From Lachnospiraceae bacterium JLR.KK002 (GTDB lineage Bacteria; Bacillota; Clostridia; Lachnospirales; Lachnospiraceae): a stretch of DNA of 64,000 bases. The translations under genes were made by a program, and so were the position numbers. The DNA is taken from positions 3,494,501 through 3,558,500 of the forward strand of contig JAYMNP010000001.1 of NCBI GenBank assembly GCA_036941025.1. Reading direction: 5' to 3'. The notes beneath the pieces were generated by a model, which saw nothing but the letters and a program-made list of their open reading frames with translations, had not been told where the DNA came from and ran no database searches. Shown piece by piece: positions 55,554 through 62,847 of this stretch. Each line of letters starts with the position of its first letter. Position 1 is the first letter of the stretch.

Positions 55554-57118
55554 GATGCAGAAAAAAGAGATGCAGAAAATTGTGTGGGAAAAATCGGGTA
55601 CAGGGTTTTTTTCTGATAAGTATCATTCTGTGTTTTGTTCTGGCTGTGTCTGTCACGGTCAGGGCGGAGGGTCTGATAATTTCGGATGACAGTCAGAAAA
55701 AAGGCGGATTTATCACCATTGACGCCAATAAAAAGTACGAGGGTATGAACGCTCCTTTTTCCAAAGGATATGAACCTTCTGTTGAGAAAAATACCATGAC
55801 GCTGGTGGTTCCTTTTATGATGAAACAGGAAACGGAGCAGGACAGAATCGTTGTGGGTATTTCTTTTGAGCGTGAGGAAAACAGCCCTTTTTACTATAAA
55901 AACTATCAGAAAAAAGTAAAGAAGTCAGAAGATGGAATTTATCTGTACCGGTGCAGAATTCAGTTAAAGGAAGACCGGGTAAACGGTCAGTATCCCCTGC
56001 GCCTGTGGGTGCAGGCTGAGACGTCAGAGGAACGGCTGCAGCAGGAATTTAACATTTATGTGGAAATTACAGACGGAATCCCAAAAGTTTCCGAAGAAAA
56101 TCCGCCGGAGGAAAATTCAGATTTTACCATGGAAAATCAGGTGCCGGATTCTGTTTTGCCGGATGCAGGAGAAGAATCAGGCCAGCCAGCAGGAGGTTCA
56201 GGCAGCGGAGAACAGATTATCCATCAGCCCAGAGTTATGATAACAGATAACAGTCTGCAGACGGCTTCTCTGGAAGCCGGAACACAGGCACTCTGGTCCC
56301 TTTCTGCCAGAAACTGCAGCCGAAGTTATGCCATGGAAAATGTAAAGGTGACCATGACCTGTGAAAACAGAGATATTATTTTTGAAAAGACTTCCTGGTA
56401 TTTTGACCGGGCGGGGGCCGGAGGTTCCATGGATTTGTCTCAGCATGTGACTGTGGGAAAAAAAGCGGCGGCAGAGTCCGTAGCAGTACAGTTTCAGTTT
56501 GACTATGAGGATAAACAGGGGACTGCCTGTACTTCCACGGAGACAGTGACTCTGTCTGTGGTGCAGATTCCTCAGGCGGAGCTTACGAATCTTTCTTTTC
56601 CGGACAGTATTTATGAGGCAGATACGGATTTGCTGACTTTTCAGATTCAGAACACAGGCCTTGCGGTCATTTATAATGTCAGAATACGTCTGGAAGGCAA
56701 AGGGCTGTTTCCGGAGAAGGAACTGTTTCTTGGAACCATGGAGGCAGGTTCTTCTGCAGACGGAGAGATTTCCGTATTTGCCGGCAACCTGACCATGGAT
56801 AATGAGGGAAATGTGATTGATGAAGGTGGAAAAAAATATGGCGATACCACCGGTACAGTGGTGTTTTCCTATGAAAATGAACAGGGGGAACCGGTGGAAA
56901 CCAGTCAGGAACTTCACACCGCCATTAAAAAACCGCAGGTTGTGAAACTGAAAGTGGAAAAGGAAGCTCCGAAAACCAATCAGTGGTGGATAACTATTCT
57001 GGCAGGTATTTTTCTGGTGCTGATTTTGATTATCATATGGCTTTATCTGCGGATGAAGCATTATTGGAGAGTTTCCGAAATGCATAAAAATTCCTGGTCA
57101 GGAAAGGAAAAATCATGA
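55550..57118 (+). CDS. Membrane-anchored extracellular protein with CARDB/COG1361-like domains
   Basis: 522 residues: N-terminal basic stretch and signal helix (FLISIILCFVLAVSVTVRAEG), an extracellular region with two or three beta-sandwich-like modules (for example VTVGKKAAAESVAVQFQFDYEDKQG and LTFQIQNTGLAVIYNVRIRLEG, the latter typical of CARDB/COG1361 modules) separated by a Pro/Glu/Ser linker (EESGQPAGGSGSGEQ), and a C-terminal membrane helix (WWITILAGIFLVLILIIIWLYL) with a short basic tail. Overlaps the ATPase gene and the next gene by 4 bases each, so it is an integral part of the operon. Possible scaffold or adaptor for the transporter. Confidence 0.78.
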   Translation: MRCRKKRCRKLCGKNRVQGFFLISIILCFVLAVSVTVRAEGLIISDDSQKKGGFITIDANKKYEGMNAPFSKGYEPSVEKNTMTLVVPFMMKQETEQDRIVVGISFEREENSPFYYKNYQKKVKKSEDGIYLYRCRIQLKEDRVNGQYPLRLWVQAETSEERLQQEFNIYVEITDGIPKVSEENPPEENSDFTMENQVPDSVLPDAGEESGQPAGGSGSGEQIIHQPRVMITDNSLQTASLEAGTQALWSLSARNCSRSYAMENVKVTMTCENRDIIFEKTSWYFDRAGAGGSMDLSQHVTVGKKAAAESVAVQFQFDYEDKQGTACTSTETVTLSVVQIPQAELTNLSFPDSIYEADTDLLTFQIQNTGLAVIYNVRIRLEGKGLFPEKELFLGTMEAGSSADGEISVFAGNLTMDNEGNVIDEGGKKYGDTTGTVVFSYENEQGEPVETSQELHTAIKKPQVVKLKVEKEAPKTNQWWITILAGIFLVLILIIIWLYLRMKHYWRVSEMHKNSWSGKEKS

Positions 57119-57783
57119 AAAGACGTAATCTGTATAAAGATATTGTTATCGGTGCAGCAGTTATTTTTCTGATGGTTTTCTGTTCAAATCTGTGGAAAAA
57201 TTATCAGAAAGAGCAGAAAATCTATGGTTTTTACATCCAGTCTGACCTGGAACTGACAGAGAAAACTGCAGAACAGTTACAGAATATTTCCGGTCTCTGC
57301 AGGTTTGAACCATCTGCTTCCACTATGGTGACAGTGGGGCTGGAAGAATATACCCTGGAAACCAGCCTGGTGGGAGTCAGTCTGGAAGAGTATCCGCTGA
57401 ACTTTAAGGAAACAGAGGGGAATCTTGTTCTGGGAAATACAGCGGCGCTGTTTTTCGGTGAAGATGCATTTCAGATGTTTTCTGACAAACACGGATACAG
57501 TCCTGATAAAAAACAGATAAAAAGCTGGACGGATGAGTATCAGAGTCTTTCTCTGTCCATAACGGATGAAGGAGGTCATGTAAGAAAGGGATATGTTGCC
57601 GGTATTCTGAAAAGTCCGGGAAACGAAATTTACATGGATAGAGGTCAGATGGAGGAAATTTTTAAGGAATCCTGTCAGGTGACGGGAGGGTATATGGAGG
57701 TTTATGGGCTTCAGAATATGAAAAAAGCCAGGGATGAACTGGAAGGGGGAGGATTTCTGGTGGAGAAGAAAATGGAGAATTAA
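57115..57783 (+). CDS. Solitary MacB-type extracytoplasmic domain with one membrane anchor
   Basis: 222 residues: a single N-terminal membrane helix (IVIGAAVIFLMVFCSNLW) and an outside domain. Its layout resembles the periplasmic core domain of MacB/FtsX permeases: LTEKTAEQLQNISGLCRFEP, then SLVGVSLEEYPLNFKETEGN, GNTAALFFGEDAFQMF, RKGYVAGILKS and YGLQNMKKARDELEGGGF. The FtsX transmembrane helices that normally follow are absent. Assignment rests on pattern memory, not on a search. Last gene of the operon. Confidence 0.6.
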   Translation: MKRRNLYKDIVIGAAVIFLMVFCSNLWKNYQKEQKIYGFYIQSDLELTEKTAEQLQNISGLCRFEPSASTMVTVGLEEYTLETSLVGVSLEEYPLNFKETEGNLVLGNTAALFFGEDAFQMFSDKHGYSPDKKQIKSWTDEYQSLSLSITDEGGHVRKGYVAGILKSPGNEIYMDRGQMEEIFKESCQVTGGYMEVYGLQNMKKARDELEGGGFLVEKKMEN

Positions 57784-57820
57784 TCTGAATATCAGAGACA
57801 GACTGTAAAAGGATGAGGAC

Positions 57821-57862
57821 AGCATACGGTTTTCCGACAGGGGAGACGGTATGCTTTATTTT
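57821..57862 (+). terminator. Terminator of the lipoprotein/ABC operon
   Basis: Outer stem AGCATAC/GTATGCT around GTTTTCC...GGGGAGAC, followed by TTATTTTC. Confidence 0.75.
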
Positions 57863-57976
57863 CTTATGGGAAAGACTCTGTCACGATAAAGCGTGGAAGT
57901 GTCTTACTATAGAATAAAAAATAATTATCCCATTGCGGCGGAAAAGAAATAGGTCCCAATCTGTTGTGATATCAAC

Positions 57977-58018
57977 CTGTAAAAATTTGCCGGTAAAAAT
58001 TTGCCTGTAATATTTTGC
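57977..58018. repeat. Three tandem 14-bp repeats upstream of the PocR sensor gene
   Basis: CTGTAAAAATTTGC, CGGTAAAAATTTGC and CTGTAATATTTTGC lie head to tail. They are in the AT-rich non-coding stretch 57863-58190, which otherwise shows no gene. Confidence 0.75.
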
Positions 58019-58190
58019 GGCAGAAAATTTTTTCAGATAATATATATTTTTTCAGTATTAGTCATAAAAACAGTGTATTATAAGGTCTGGACGGGAGATT
58101 ATATATATTCTAAATCTTTTTGTTCATAGTTTCTAAAGGAAAAAATCATATTACAGGCAGGGTAAAAAAAGTTTCATTCACAAAAAAGAA

Positions 58191-58219
58191 TTGTATGGAT
58201 GGGATTTTTTTGTTATAAT
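58191..58219 (+). promoter_or_regulatory. Sigma-A-type promoter of the PocR/AraC unit
   Basis: TTGTAT, 17 bases, TATAAT; 5' leader of about 100 bases to the ATG at 58328. Confidence 0.7.
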
Positions 58220-58327
58220 AATTAAAATAAAAGACAGATTTGAATTTTTTTGTCGTCAATTTATACAAAGACGGACAGAAGTTGTCTGGAGTGTTGAGAG
58301 ACAGAATCATATCGGGAGATGGATTGT

Positions 58328-59542
58328 ATGTTGAAAGAATCAAAAAATATATCGGATTATCTTGATATCGGTTTTCTGCAAATGCTGCAGGATAATTGTT
58401 CCAGGGCCATGGGACTGGCTTTTGTGACAGTGGACTATCGCGGATGTCCCATTACGCATTACAGTGGTTTTACCCCTTACTGTCAGCTTGGGCGGAAGCA
58501 TCAGGGGTTTTTTGAAATGTGCAAACAGTGTGATGCCCATGGAGGTCTGCAGGCTGCTATTACCGGAGAGCCTTATATCTACCGCTGTCATGCAGGACTG
58601 GTGGATTTTGCCCTGCCGCTGATCTGCGACGGTATTTATATGGGTTCCCTGATGGGAGGCCAGATACGGTTAAACCGGGATGAAAAAGGGGAACTGGACA
58701 GGATTCTGCCGGTTGAGACAGACTGGAGGAAAGATAGGGACCTGGATAAAGCGTATAATGAAACTCAGACAGTCTCCTATGAGAAGATTAAATCGGCAGT
58801 GACAGTGCTGCATGATTTGATTCTGTTTATGATGCAGAGTAACGGGCAGACGGGCAGGCTGCCGGAATCTGAGGATATAAACGCTGGGGAACAGTGTAAA
58901 ACCTGTCCCGGTGCAGAGTTTTCTTTTCGAAAACGTGAACTTACAAGTATTAAAAATCAGGGGAAACTGCGTTATTTTTTCTTTGTGATGAATATTATTT
59001 CACAGATGGCTCTCCAGGAAAAGGCCGCCAGGACAGAGGCCATGGTATATGATTTTGCGGATATTATGCGTTATGTAACGGAATCAGAACATGAAATTTC
59101 CACACTGGGAGAAGAACTGAACTATATAGGCGCTCTGCTGCGTGTTCAGAAAGCCTGGGTAGGGGACGCTCTTCGCTTTCATATTTCAGTTCCAAAGGAA
59201 TACTGGGATGCAAACTGTCCCTACATGGTTCTGGAACCGCTTGTGGGACTGGCTGTTCAGGGATGCGAGGCTGGGGAAACCCATGAAATTGAAATTCTTG
59301 CGAAAGAAGAACAGGGAGACGTGATAATTCAGGTAGTCAGCGATAATGAAGGAATGACGCTGGAAGAGATGGATGACCGGTCCGGGGGATTTTTTCAGGA
59401 GGAGGGATTTTCCCTTCATGATTCAGACAGGAGTCTGAAACGGATGTTTGGAAAGCGGTATGGCCTTTCCGTAGGACCTGGAAAGGAGGAAAAGCCGGGA
59501 CAGATGGTTTGCTTCCGGCTGCCTCATAAGAAAGACGGATAA
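58328..59542 (+). CDS. PocR-domain sensor with a degenerate YesM-like kinase region
   Basis: 404 residues. N-terminal PocR ligand domain (about 10-155) with the family's Cys pattern YCQLGRKHQGFFEMCKQCDAH and RCHAGLVDFALPL. The C-terminal half aligns by eye with YesM-type kinases (ELTSIKNQGKLRYFFFVMNI, then LGEELNYIGALLRVQKAWVGD), but the phospho-His motif NPHFLFNT is replaced by GKLRYFFF, the N box LVENAI reads LVGLAV, and the G1 motif reads DNEGM. The kinase is therefore probably inactive and may signal by direct contact. Start ATG 58328 with GGGAG; an ATG 9 bases earlier is too close. Forms an operon with the AraC-type regulator. Confidence 0.85.
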   Translation: MLKESKNISDYLDIGFLQMLQDNCSRAMGLAFVTVDYRGCPITHYSGFTPYCQLGRKHQGFFEMCKQCDAHGGLQAAITGEPYIYRCHAGLVDFALPLICDGIYMGSLMGGQIRLNRDEKGELDRILPVETDWRKDRDLDKAYNETQTVSYEKIKSAVTVLHDLILFMMQSNGQTGRLPESEDINAGEQCKTCPGAEFSFRKRELTSIKNQGKLRYFFFVMNIISQMALQEKAARTEAMVYDFADIMRYVTESEHEISTLGEELNYIGALLRVQKAWVGDALRFHISVPKEYWDANCPYMVLEPLVGLAVQGCEAGETHEIEILAKEEQGDVIIQVVSDNEGMTLEEMDDRSGGFFQEEGFSLHDSDRSLKRMFGKRYGLSVGPGKEEKPGQMVCFRLPHKKDG

Positions 59543-59557
59543 GGAGGTGTGCAGTGA

Positions 59558-60616
59558 ATGGGCCAGATTTTAGTGTTGAATGAGAACCGGCTGGAGCGTG
59601 AAATTACCCGAAATATTCTGGCTGAAGGGCTGGAGTCCACAGAAATTGTTCCCATAGCGGAAGAAGAAACGGCAATCCGTATGCTGAGAGAAGAAAATGT
59701 GGATTTGCTGATTGCAGATGTACCCAGATTTGATCTGCGCCGGTGCGACATGATGGCGAAGGCCAGGCAGGTATCGCCGGATACCCCGATTCTGGTGACT
59801 TCCGCAGGAGTCCGTGCTGATATTGCACCTCATGTATGGCGGCTGGGACTGCAGGATTATTTGCTCAAACCCTGCCGTCCGGCCTGGCTGCTGGCAGCAG
59901 TTCGAGCCCTGAAACGGGAGGCTTCCCCCGGATTAAATGACAGAGAGGAACAGCGGCGGGAACAGTATCTGAAACTTCTGGCTGAGCAGATGCGGGCCTT
60001 TTGTTATAAAAAGTGCACAGATGTTGCAAAAGATTACCTTGCTTCTCTTCACAAAGATATACATAATAAAAGTATGATTCGGTTTCAGGTGCTTCGGTTT
60101 GCCGAAGGACTTGTACAGTTGGGAGATCCTCTGGGTTCTGCTGCCCGAACCAGACTGGCATGTATGATGGAACAGTTCAGGCTTCGATTCGACCAGCAGG
60201 TGCAGAAATATGATACCTACCTTGTACTGAAAAAGATGCTGGATGTGATTTTTACTGTTTTTGAAGAAGACAGCAGTTATCAGGTGGACAGTGAGCAGAG
60301 GGTGATCAACTTTATTGACCGCAACGTCAGGGGCGGCATCAGCCTGGATCAGGCTGCAGAATATGCAAATATGAGTTCTTATTATTTCAGCAGGGTTTTT
60401 AAGAAAATTACCGGGGTCAACTTCATTACCTACGTTACAGACTGTAAAATAGCTGTTGCTGAGGAAATGCTTGTGGAAACGGACATGCCTGTCATCAGCA
60501 TTGCCTATGAGCTTTCTTACAGTGAAGCCAATTATTTCAGTAAGGCTTTTAAGCGGAAAGTGGGAATGACGCCTACGGAGTACCGGGAATTTCACTGCGG
60601 CGGAGTGACTGTCTGA
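59558..60616 (+). CDS. AraC-family response regulator (probable pdu activator)
   Basis: 352 residues. An atypical receiver (1-125): the position of the first pocket acid is Asn (LNEN, N8-E9), while D54 (LLIADVPRF) and K104 (YLLKPC) are kept. A helical linker of about 120 residues, then a double AraC helix-turn-helix at the C-terminus (ISLDQAAEYANMSSYYFSRVF and MPVISIAYELSYSEANYFSKAF). Follows the PocR sensor gene by 15 bases, with AAGGAGG. In pdu/eut loci such regulators activate shell and enzyme genes. Confidence 0.9.
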   Translation: MGQILVLNENRLEREITRNILAEGLESTEIVPIAEEETAIRMLREENVDLLIADVPRFDLRRCDMMAKARQVSPDTPILVTSAGVRADIAPHVWRLGLQDYLLKPCRPAWLLAAVRALKREASPGLNDREEQRREQYLKLLAEQMRAFCYKKCTDVAKDYLASLHKDIHNKSMIRFQVLRFAEGLVQLGDPLGSAARTRLACMMEQFRLRFDQQVQKYDTYLVLKKMLDVIFTVFEEDSSYQVDSEQRVINFIDRNVRGGISLDQAAEYANMSSYYFSRVFKKITGVNFITYVTDCKIAVAEEMLVETDMPVISIAYELSYSEANYFSKAFKRKVGMTPTEYREFHCGGVTV

Positions 60617-60646
60617 ACAGGTAATTCCCGCAGAACAGGTTGTAAA

Positions 60647-60763
60647 ATGGGGGCTTTGAATCGGGTGTATATGTCTGCAGCGCCTGCTCCGATGGACATT
60701 GCGGCATACAGTTTTCCGTTGGAATTTGCGCCGCAGGCGTCAGCGGCAGAATGGAGGTTATGA
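60647..60763 (+). CDS. 38-codon open frame coupled to the alcohol dehydrogenase
   Basis: ATG at 60647 gives MGALNRVYMSAAPAPMDIAA and 18 more residues, ending in TGA that shares its A with the dehydrogenase ATG (TGATG). No similarity is recognised. It could be a real small peptide, a leader controlling dehydrogenase translation, or chance; a weak AGG lies 8 bases before the ATG. Confidence 0.3.
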   Translation: MGALNRVYMSAAPAPMDIAAYSFPLEFAPQASAAEWRL

Positions 60764-61902
60764 TGCAGGAATTCAGTTTCAGTACCAGGATATTTTTTGG
60801 AGAAGGTGCTCTGGAGCGTCTGCGCCGGGTGAAAGGCCGGCGTGTTCTTATTGTTACGGACCGCTTTATGGTGCAGATAGGGACCATAGACAAAGTAATG
60901 ACCTATCTGACAGGGTGTGAAGTCAGCATTTTTGACGGCGTAATACCGGATCCGCCCATTGAAGTGGTGGCTGAGGGAGTAAAAGCCCTTGCAGCCTGCC
61001 AGGCAGAAATCGTGATTGCTGTGGGCGGCGGTTCCACCATTGATGCGGCAAAGGCTATCCGGGCCATTGCAAAGCAGACACTCTGTGCTGAGGCGGACCA
61101 TATGGAATGCTTTGCTGTGCCTACCACCAGCGGCACCGGTTCCGAAGTTACAGATTACGCTGTAATTACAGATAATGCCAGAGGTCTCAAGTATCCTCTG
61201 GACAGCCAGGCGCTGCGTCCGCCTGTGGCCATCCTTGAGCCGTCTCTTACCGCCAGCGCTCCTGCGTCTGTGACAGCCGATGCAGGCATGGATGTGCTGA
61301 CACATGCCCTGGAGGCTTATGTTTCAACCAATGCAAATGATTTTTCTGACGCCATGTGTGAAAAAGCCGTATCTCTGGTGTTCCGGTTTTTGCCTCTTGC
61401 TTATCAGGATGGGGAGGATTTACTTGCCCGGACAGAGATGCAGAATGCGGCGTGTATGGCGGGACTGGCTTTTAATTCCGCCGGACTGGGCATTAACCAT
61501 GGACTTGCCCATGCAGTCGGCGGGAAATTCCATATTGCCCATGGACGTATTAATGCCATGCTTTTGCCGAAAGTTCTGGCCTTTAATGCAAATTTATCTC
61601 ATGTGGTGGGCGGAGAGTATTCTCTGGCAGCAAAAAAATACCAGCGTATTGCAAGGATTATGGATTTTCCGGCTGCCACGGTGCGGCTTGGCGTTGCCAA
61701 TCTGATCAGTGAAATAGAGCGTCTGAATCAGCTGATGCAGATTCCTCCCACGCTCAGGGCATGGGGTGCTGATCTGTCCAAAGTCAGAGAAATGCGCGGA
61801 GAGCTGGCAAGGGCTGCTCTGGCAGATGCCACTTACGCTACCAATCCGCGCAGGGCAACTGAAGAAGAAGCAGCAGTTCTGATTGACCAGATTACAGGTT
61901 AA
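60763..61902 (+). CDS. Iron-containing alcohol dehydrogenase (PduQ/EutG-like)
   Basis: 379 residues, group III ADH: FSTRIFFGEGALERL at the N-terminus, NAD site AVGGGSTIDAAKAIRA (86-101), TTSGTGSEVTDYAVI, and metal ligands D177, H181, H246 and H260 (DAGMDVLTHALEAY, GINHGLAHAVGG, IAHGRINAM). In a pdu microcompartment it would reduce propionaldehyde to 1-propanol and regenerate NAD+ inside the shell. Start ATG 60763 at five bases from GGAGG. Has its own terminator, so it groups with the regulator unit rather than with the shell genes. Confidence 0.92.
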   Translation: MQEFSFSTRIFFGEGALERLRRVKGRRVLIVTDRFMVQIGTIDKVMTYLTGCEVSIFDGVIPDPPIEVVAEGVKALAACQAEIVIAVGGGSTIDAAKAIRAIAKQTLCAEADHMECFAVPTTSGTGSEVTDYAVITDNARGLKYPLDSQALRPPVAILEPSLTASAPASVTADAGMDVLTHALEAYVSTNANDFSDAMCEKAVSLVFRFLPLAYQDGEDLLARTEMQNAACMAGLAFNSAGLGINHGLAHAVGGKFHIAHGRINAMLLPKVLAFNANLSHVVGGEYSLAAKKYQRIARIMDFPAATVRLGVANLISEIERLNQLMQIPPTLRAWGADLSKVREMRGELARAALADATYATNPRRATEEEAAVLIDQITG

Positions 61903-61955
61903 TCAAAGAAGTAAAATATTTTAACGGATTGAATTACAGACATTCAGGAAATTGG

Positions 61956-62003
61956 AAGCGGGAGTGCCAGGCTGAGAAATCAGCAGGCAGTCCCGCTTTT
62001 TTC
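61956..62003 (+). terminator. Terminator after the alcohol dehydrogenase gene
   Basis: AAGCGGGA(G)TGCC...CTGA-GAAA-TCAG...GGCA(G)TCCCGCT followed by TTTTTTCTTC. Confidence 0.92.
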
Positions 62004-62034
62004 TTCTATAGGAAAATACTTTCCTATAGAAGAA
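62001..62034. repeat. 15-bp perfect hairpin
   Basis: TTCTTCTATAGGAAA, loop ATAC, TTTCCTATAGAAGAA. It begins inside the T-tract of the preceding terminator and is T-poor afterwards. Confidence 0.85.
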
Positions 62035-62039
62035 CAAAA

Positions 62040-62160
62040 CAATGATGCGCAGCTCGCGGGGGTGATGTTTATTGCTACGCAATCCTCTCGCGCGCGGAGA
62101 ATGCGTATAGCGCATTCTTTTTTATTCTGCAGGAAGACGTTTTCGCGCTTTAGCGTGAAA
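62040..62160 (+). terminator. Cluster of three further stems, including one terminator-like hairpin
   Basis: CGCGGGGG...CCTCTCGCG (about 62054-62095, interrupted), then GAATGCG-TATAG-CGCATTC (62099-62117) with six T directly after, then TTTCGCGC-TTTA-GCGTGAAA (62132-62151 region). This is the non-coding gap 61903-62489 before the shell genes. The second stem is a good intrinsic terminator; as the region is downstream of one terminator already, it may block other transcription into the shell operon. Confidence 0.55.
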
Positions 62161-62168
62161 GATAATTA

Positions 62169-62266
62169 TGTGCATTTATTAAAAATAAATCAGGAGATTA
62201 TGCCTTTGTGCAGATAAGAAGGCAGCCTGACGTCTGTTTCGTGATGAAGGAAAAAATAATTGTGCA
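62169..62266. promoter_or_regulatory. Three TGTGCA-type direct repeats upstream of the shell operon
   Basis: TGTGCATTTATT (62169), TGTGCAGATAAG (62207) and TGTGCAAATTAA (62261), all in the same orientation, 66-163 bases upstream of the TATAAT at 62332. Candidate binding sites for the AraC-type regulator; inferred from repetition and position. Confidence 0.4.
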
Positions 62267-62331
62267 AATTAAACAAAACATCAGACAAAAAATTCTCTGA
62301 TTAGGACAAGAAAGTACAAGCAGGATTTTAG

Positions 62332-62337
62332 TATAAT
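62332..62337 (+). promoter_or_regulatory. TATAAT without a -35 box (shell operon promoter)
   Basis: A perfect TATAAT; at 17 bases upstream the hexamer is AGAAAG, unlike TTGACA. This is typical for activator-dependent promoters. The leader to the ATG at 62490 is about 145 bases. Confidence 0.5.
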
Positions 62338-62489
62338 AGGAAATAGCAACAAATTAACCAATCATGTGGGTATGCCGCAATTTATTTCAGAAAAATACAG
62401 GAATCCAGGACGCGAATTATAAGGACAGGTCATGGAAATACGGAAATTGACGGATACGCGCAAAACTTACAAAACAAGGAGGAATCAAA

Positions 62490-62768
62490 ATGCAAAGAGA
62501 AGCCCTTGGTATGGTGGAGACAAAAGGTCTGGTCGGCGCTATTGAGGCTGCTGACGCCATGGTTAAATCTGCAAATGTGGCTCTGGTTGGCTATGAGAAA
62601 ATCGGGTCCGGTCTGGTTACCGTTATGGTCCGCGGAGATGTAGGTGCAGTGAAAGCATCTGTAGACGCCGGCTCCATCGCTGCTGAAAAAGTCGGAACGG
62701 TTGTCTCCTGTCACGTAATCCCAAGACCGCATACAGATGTGGAGAAGATCCTTCCGAATATGGAATGA
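62490..62768 (+). CDS. pduA: Microcompartment shell protein, BMC-H (PduA/EutM-like)
   Basis: A 92-residue single BMC domain: [24 protein letters not shown], then [23 protein letters not shown] and [19 protein letters not shown]. Hexameric tile whose central pore admits substrates. RBS AAGGAGGAATC. First shell gene of the locus; the PduA assignment is from the PduB and PduC neighbours. Confidence 0.93.
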   Translation: MQREALGMVETKGLVGAIEAADAMVKSANVALVGYEKIGSGLVTVMVRGDVGAVKASVDAGSIAAEKVGTVVSCHVIPRPHTDVEKILPNME

Positions 62769-62847
62769 TTTTCGGGATTTCCGGAGAAACCCACCACCTT
62801 TATGAGAACGCTGTGAAAGCAAAAAAATTAATTTGGAGGGAAAACAC

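Noticed and set aside
56198..57085. 295-codon frame antisense to the 522-residue extracellular protein gene
   Set aside because: Opposite strand of a gene fixed by 4-base overlaps on both sides.
60592..61305. 237-codon minus-strand frame opposite the alcohol dehydrogenase
   Set aside because: Shadow of a clear dehydrogenase gene; no start signal.
61903..62489. Cobalamin riboswitch before the pdu shell genes
   Set aside because: No B12-box-like GCCACTG or matching multi-arm fold was recognised; the stems there are independent hairpins.
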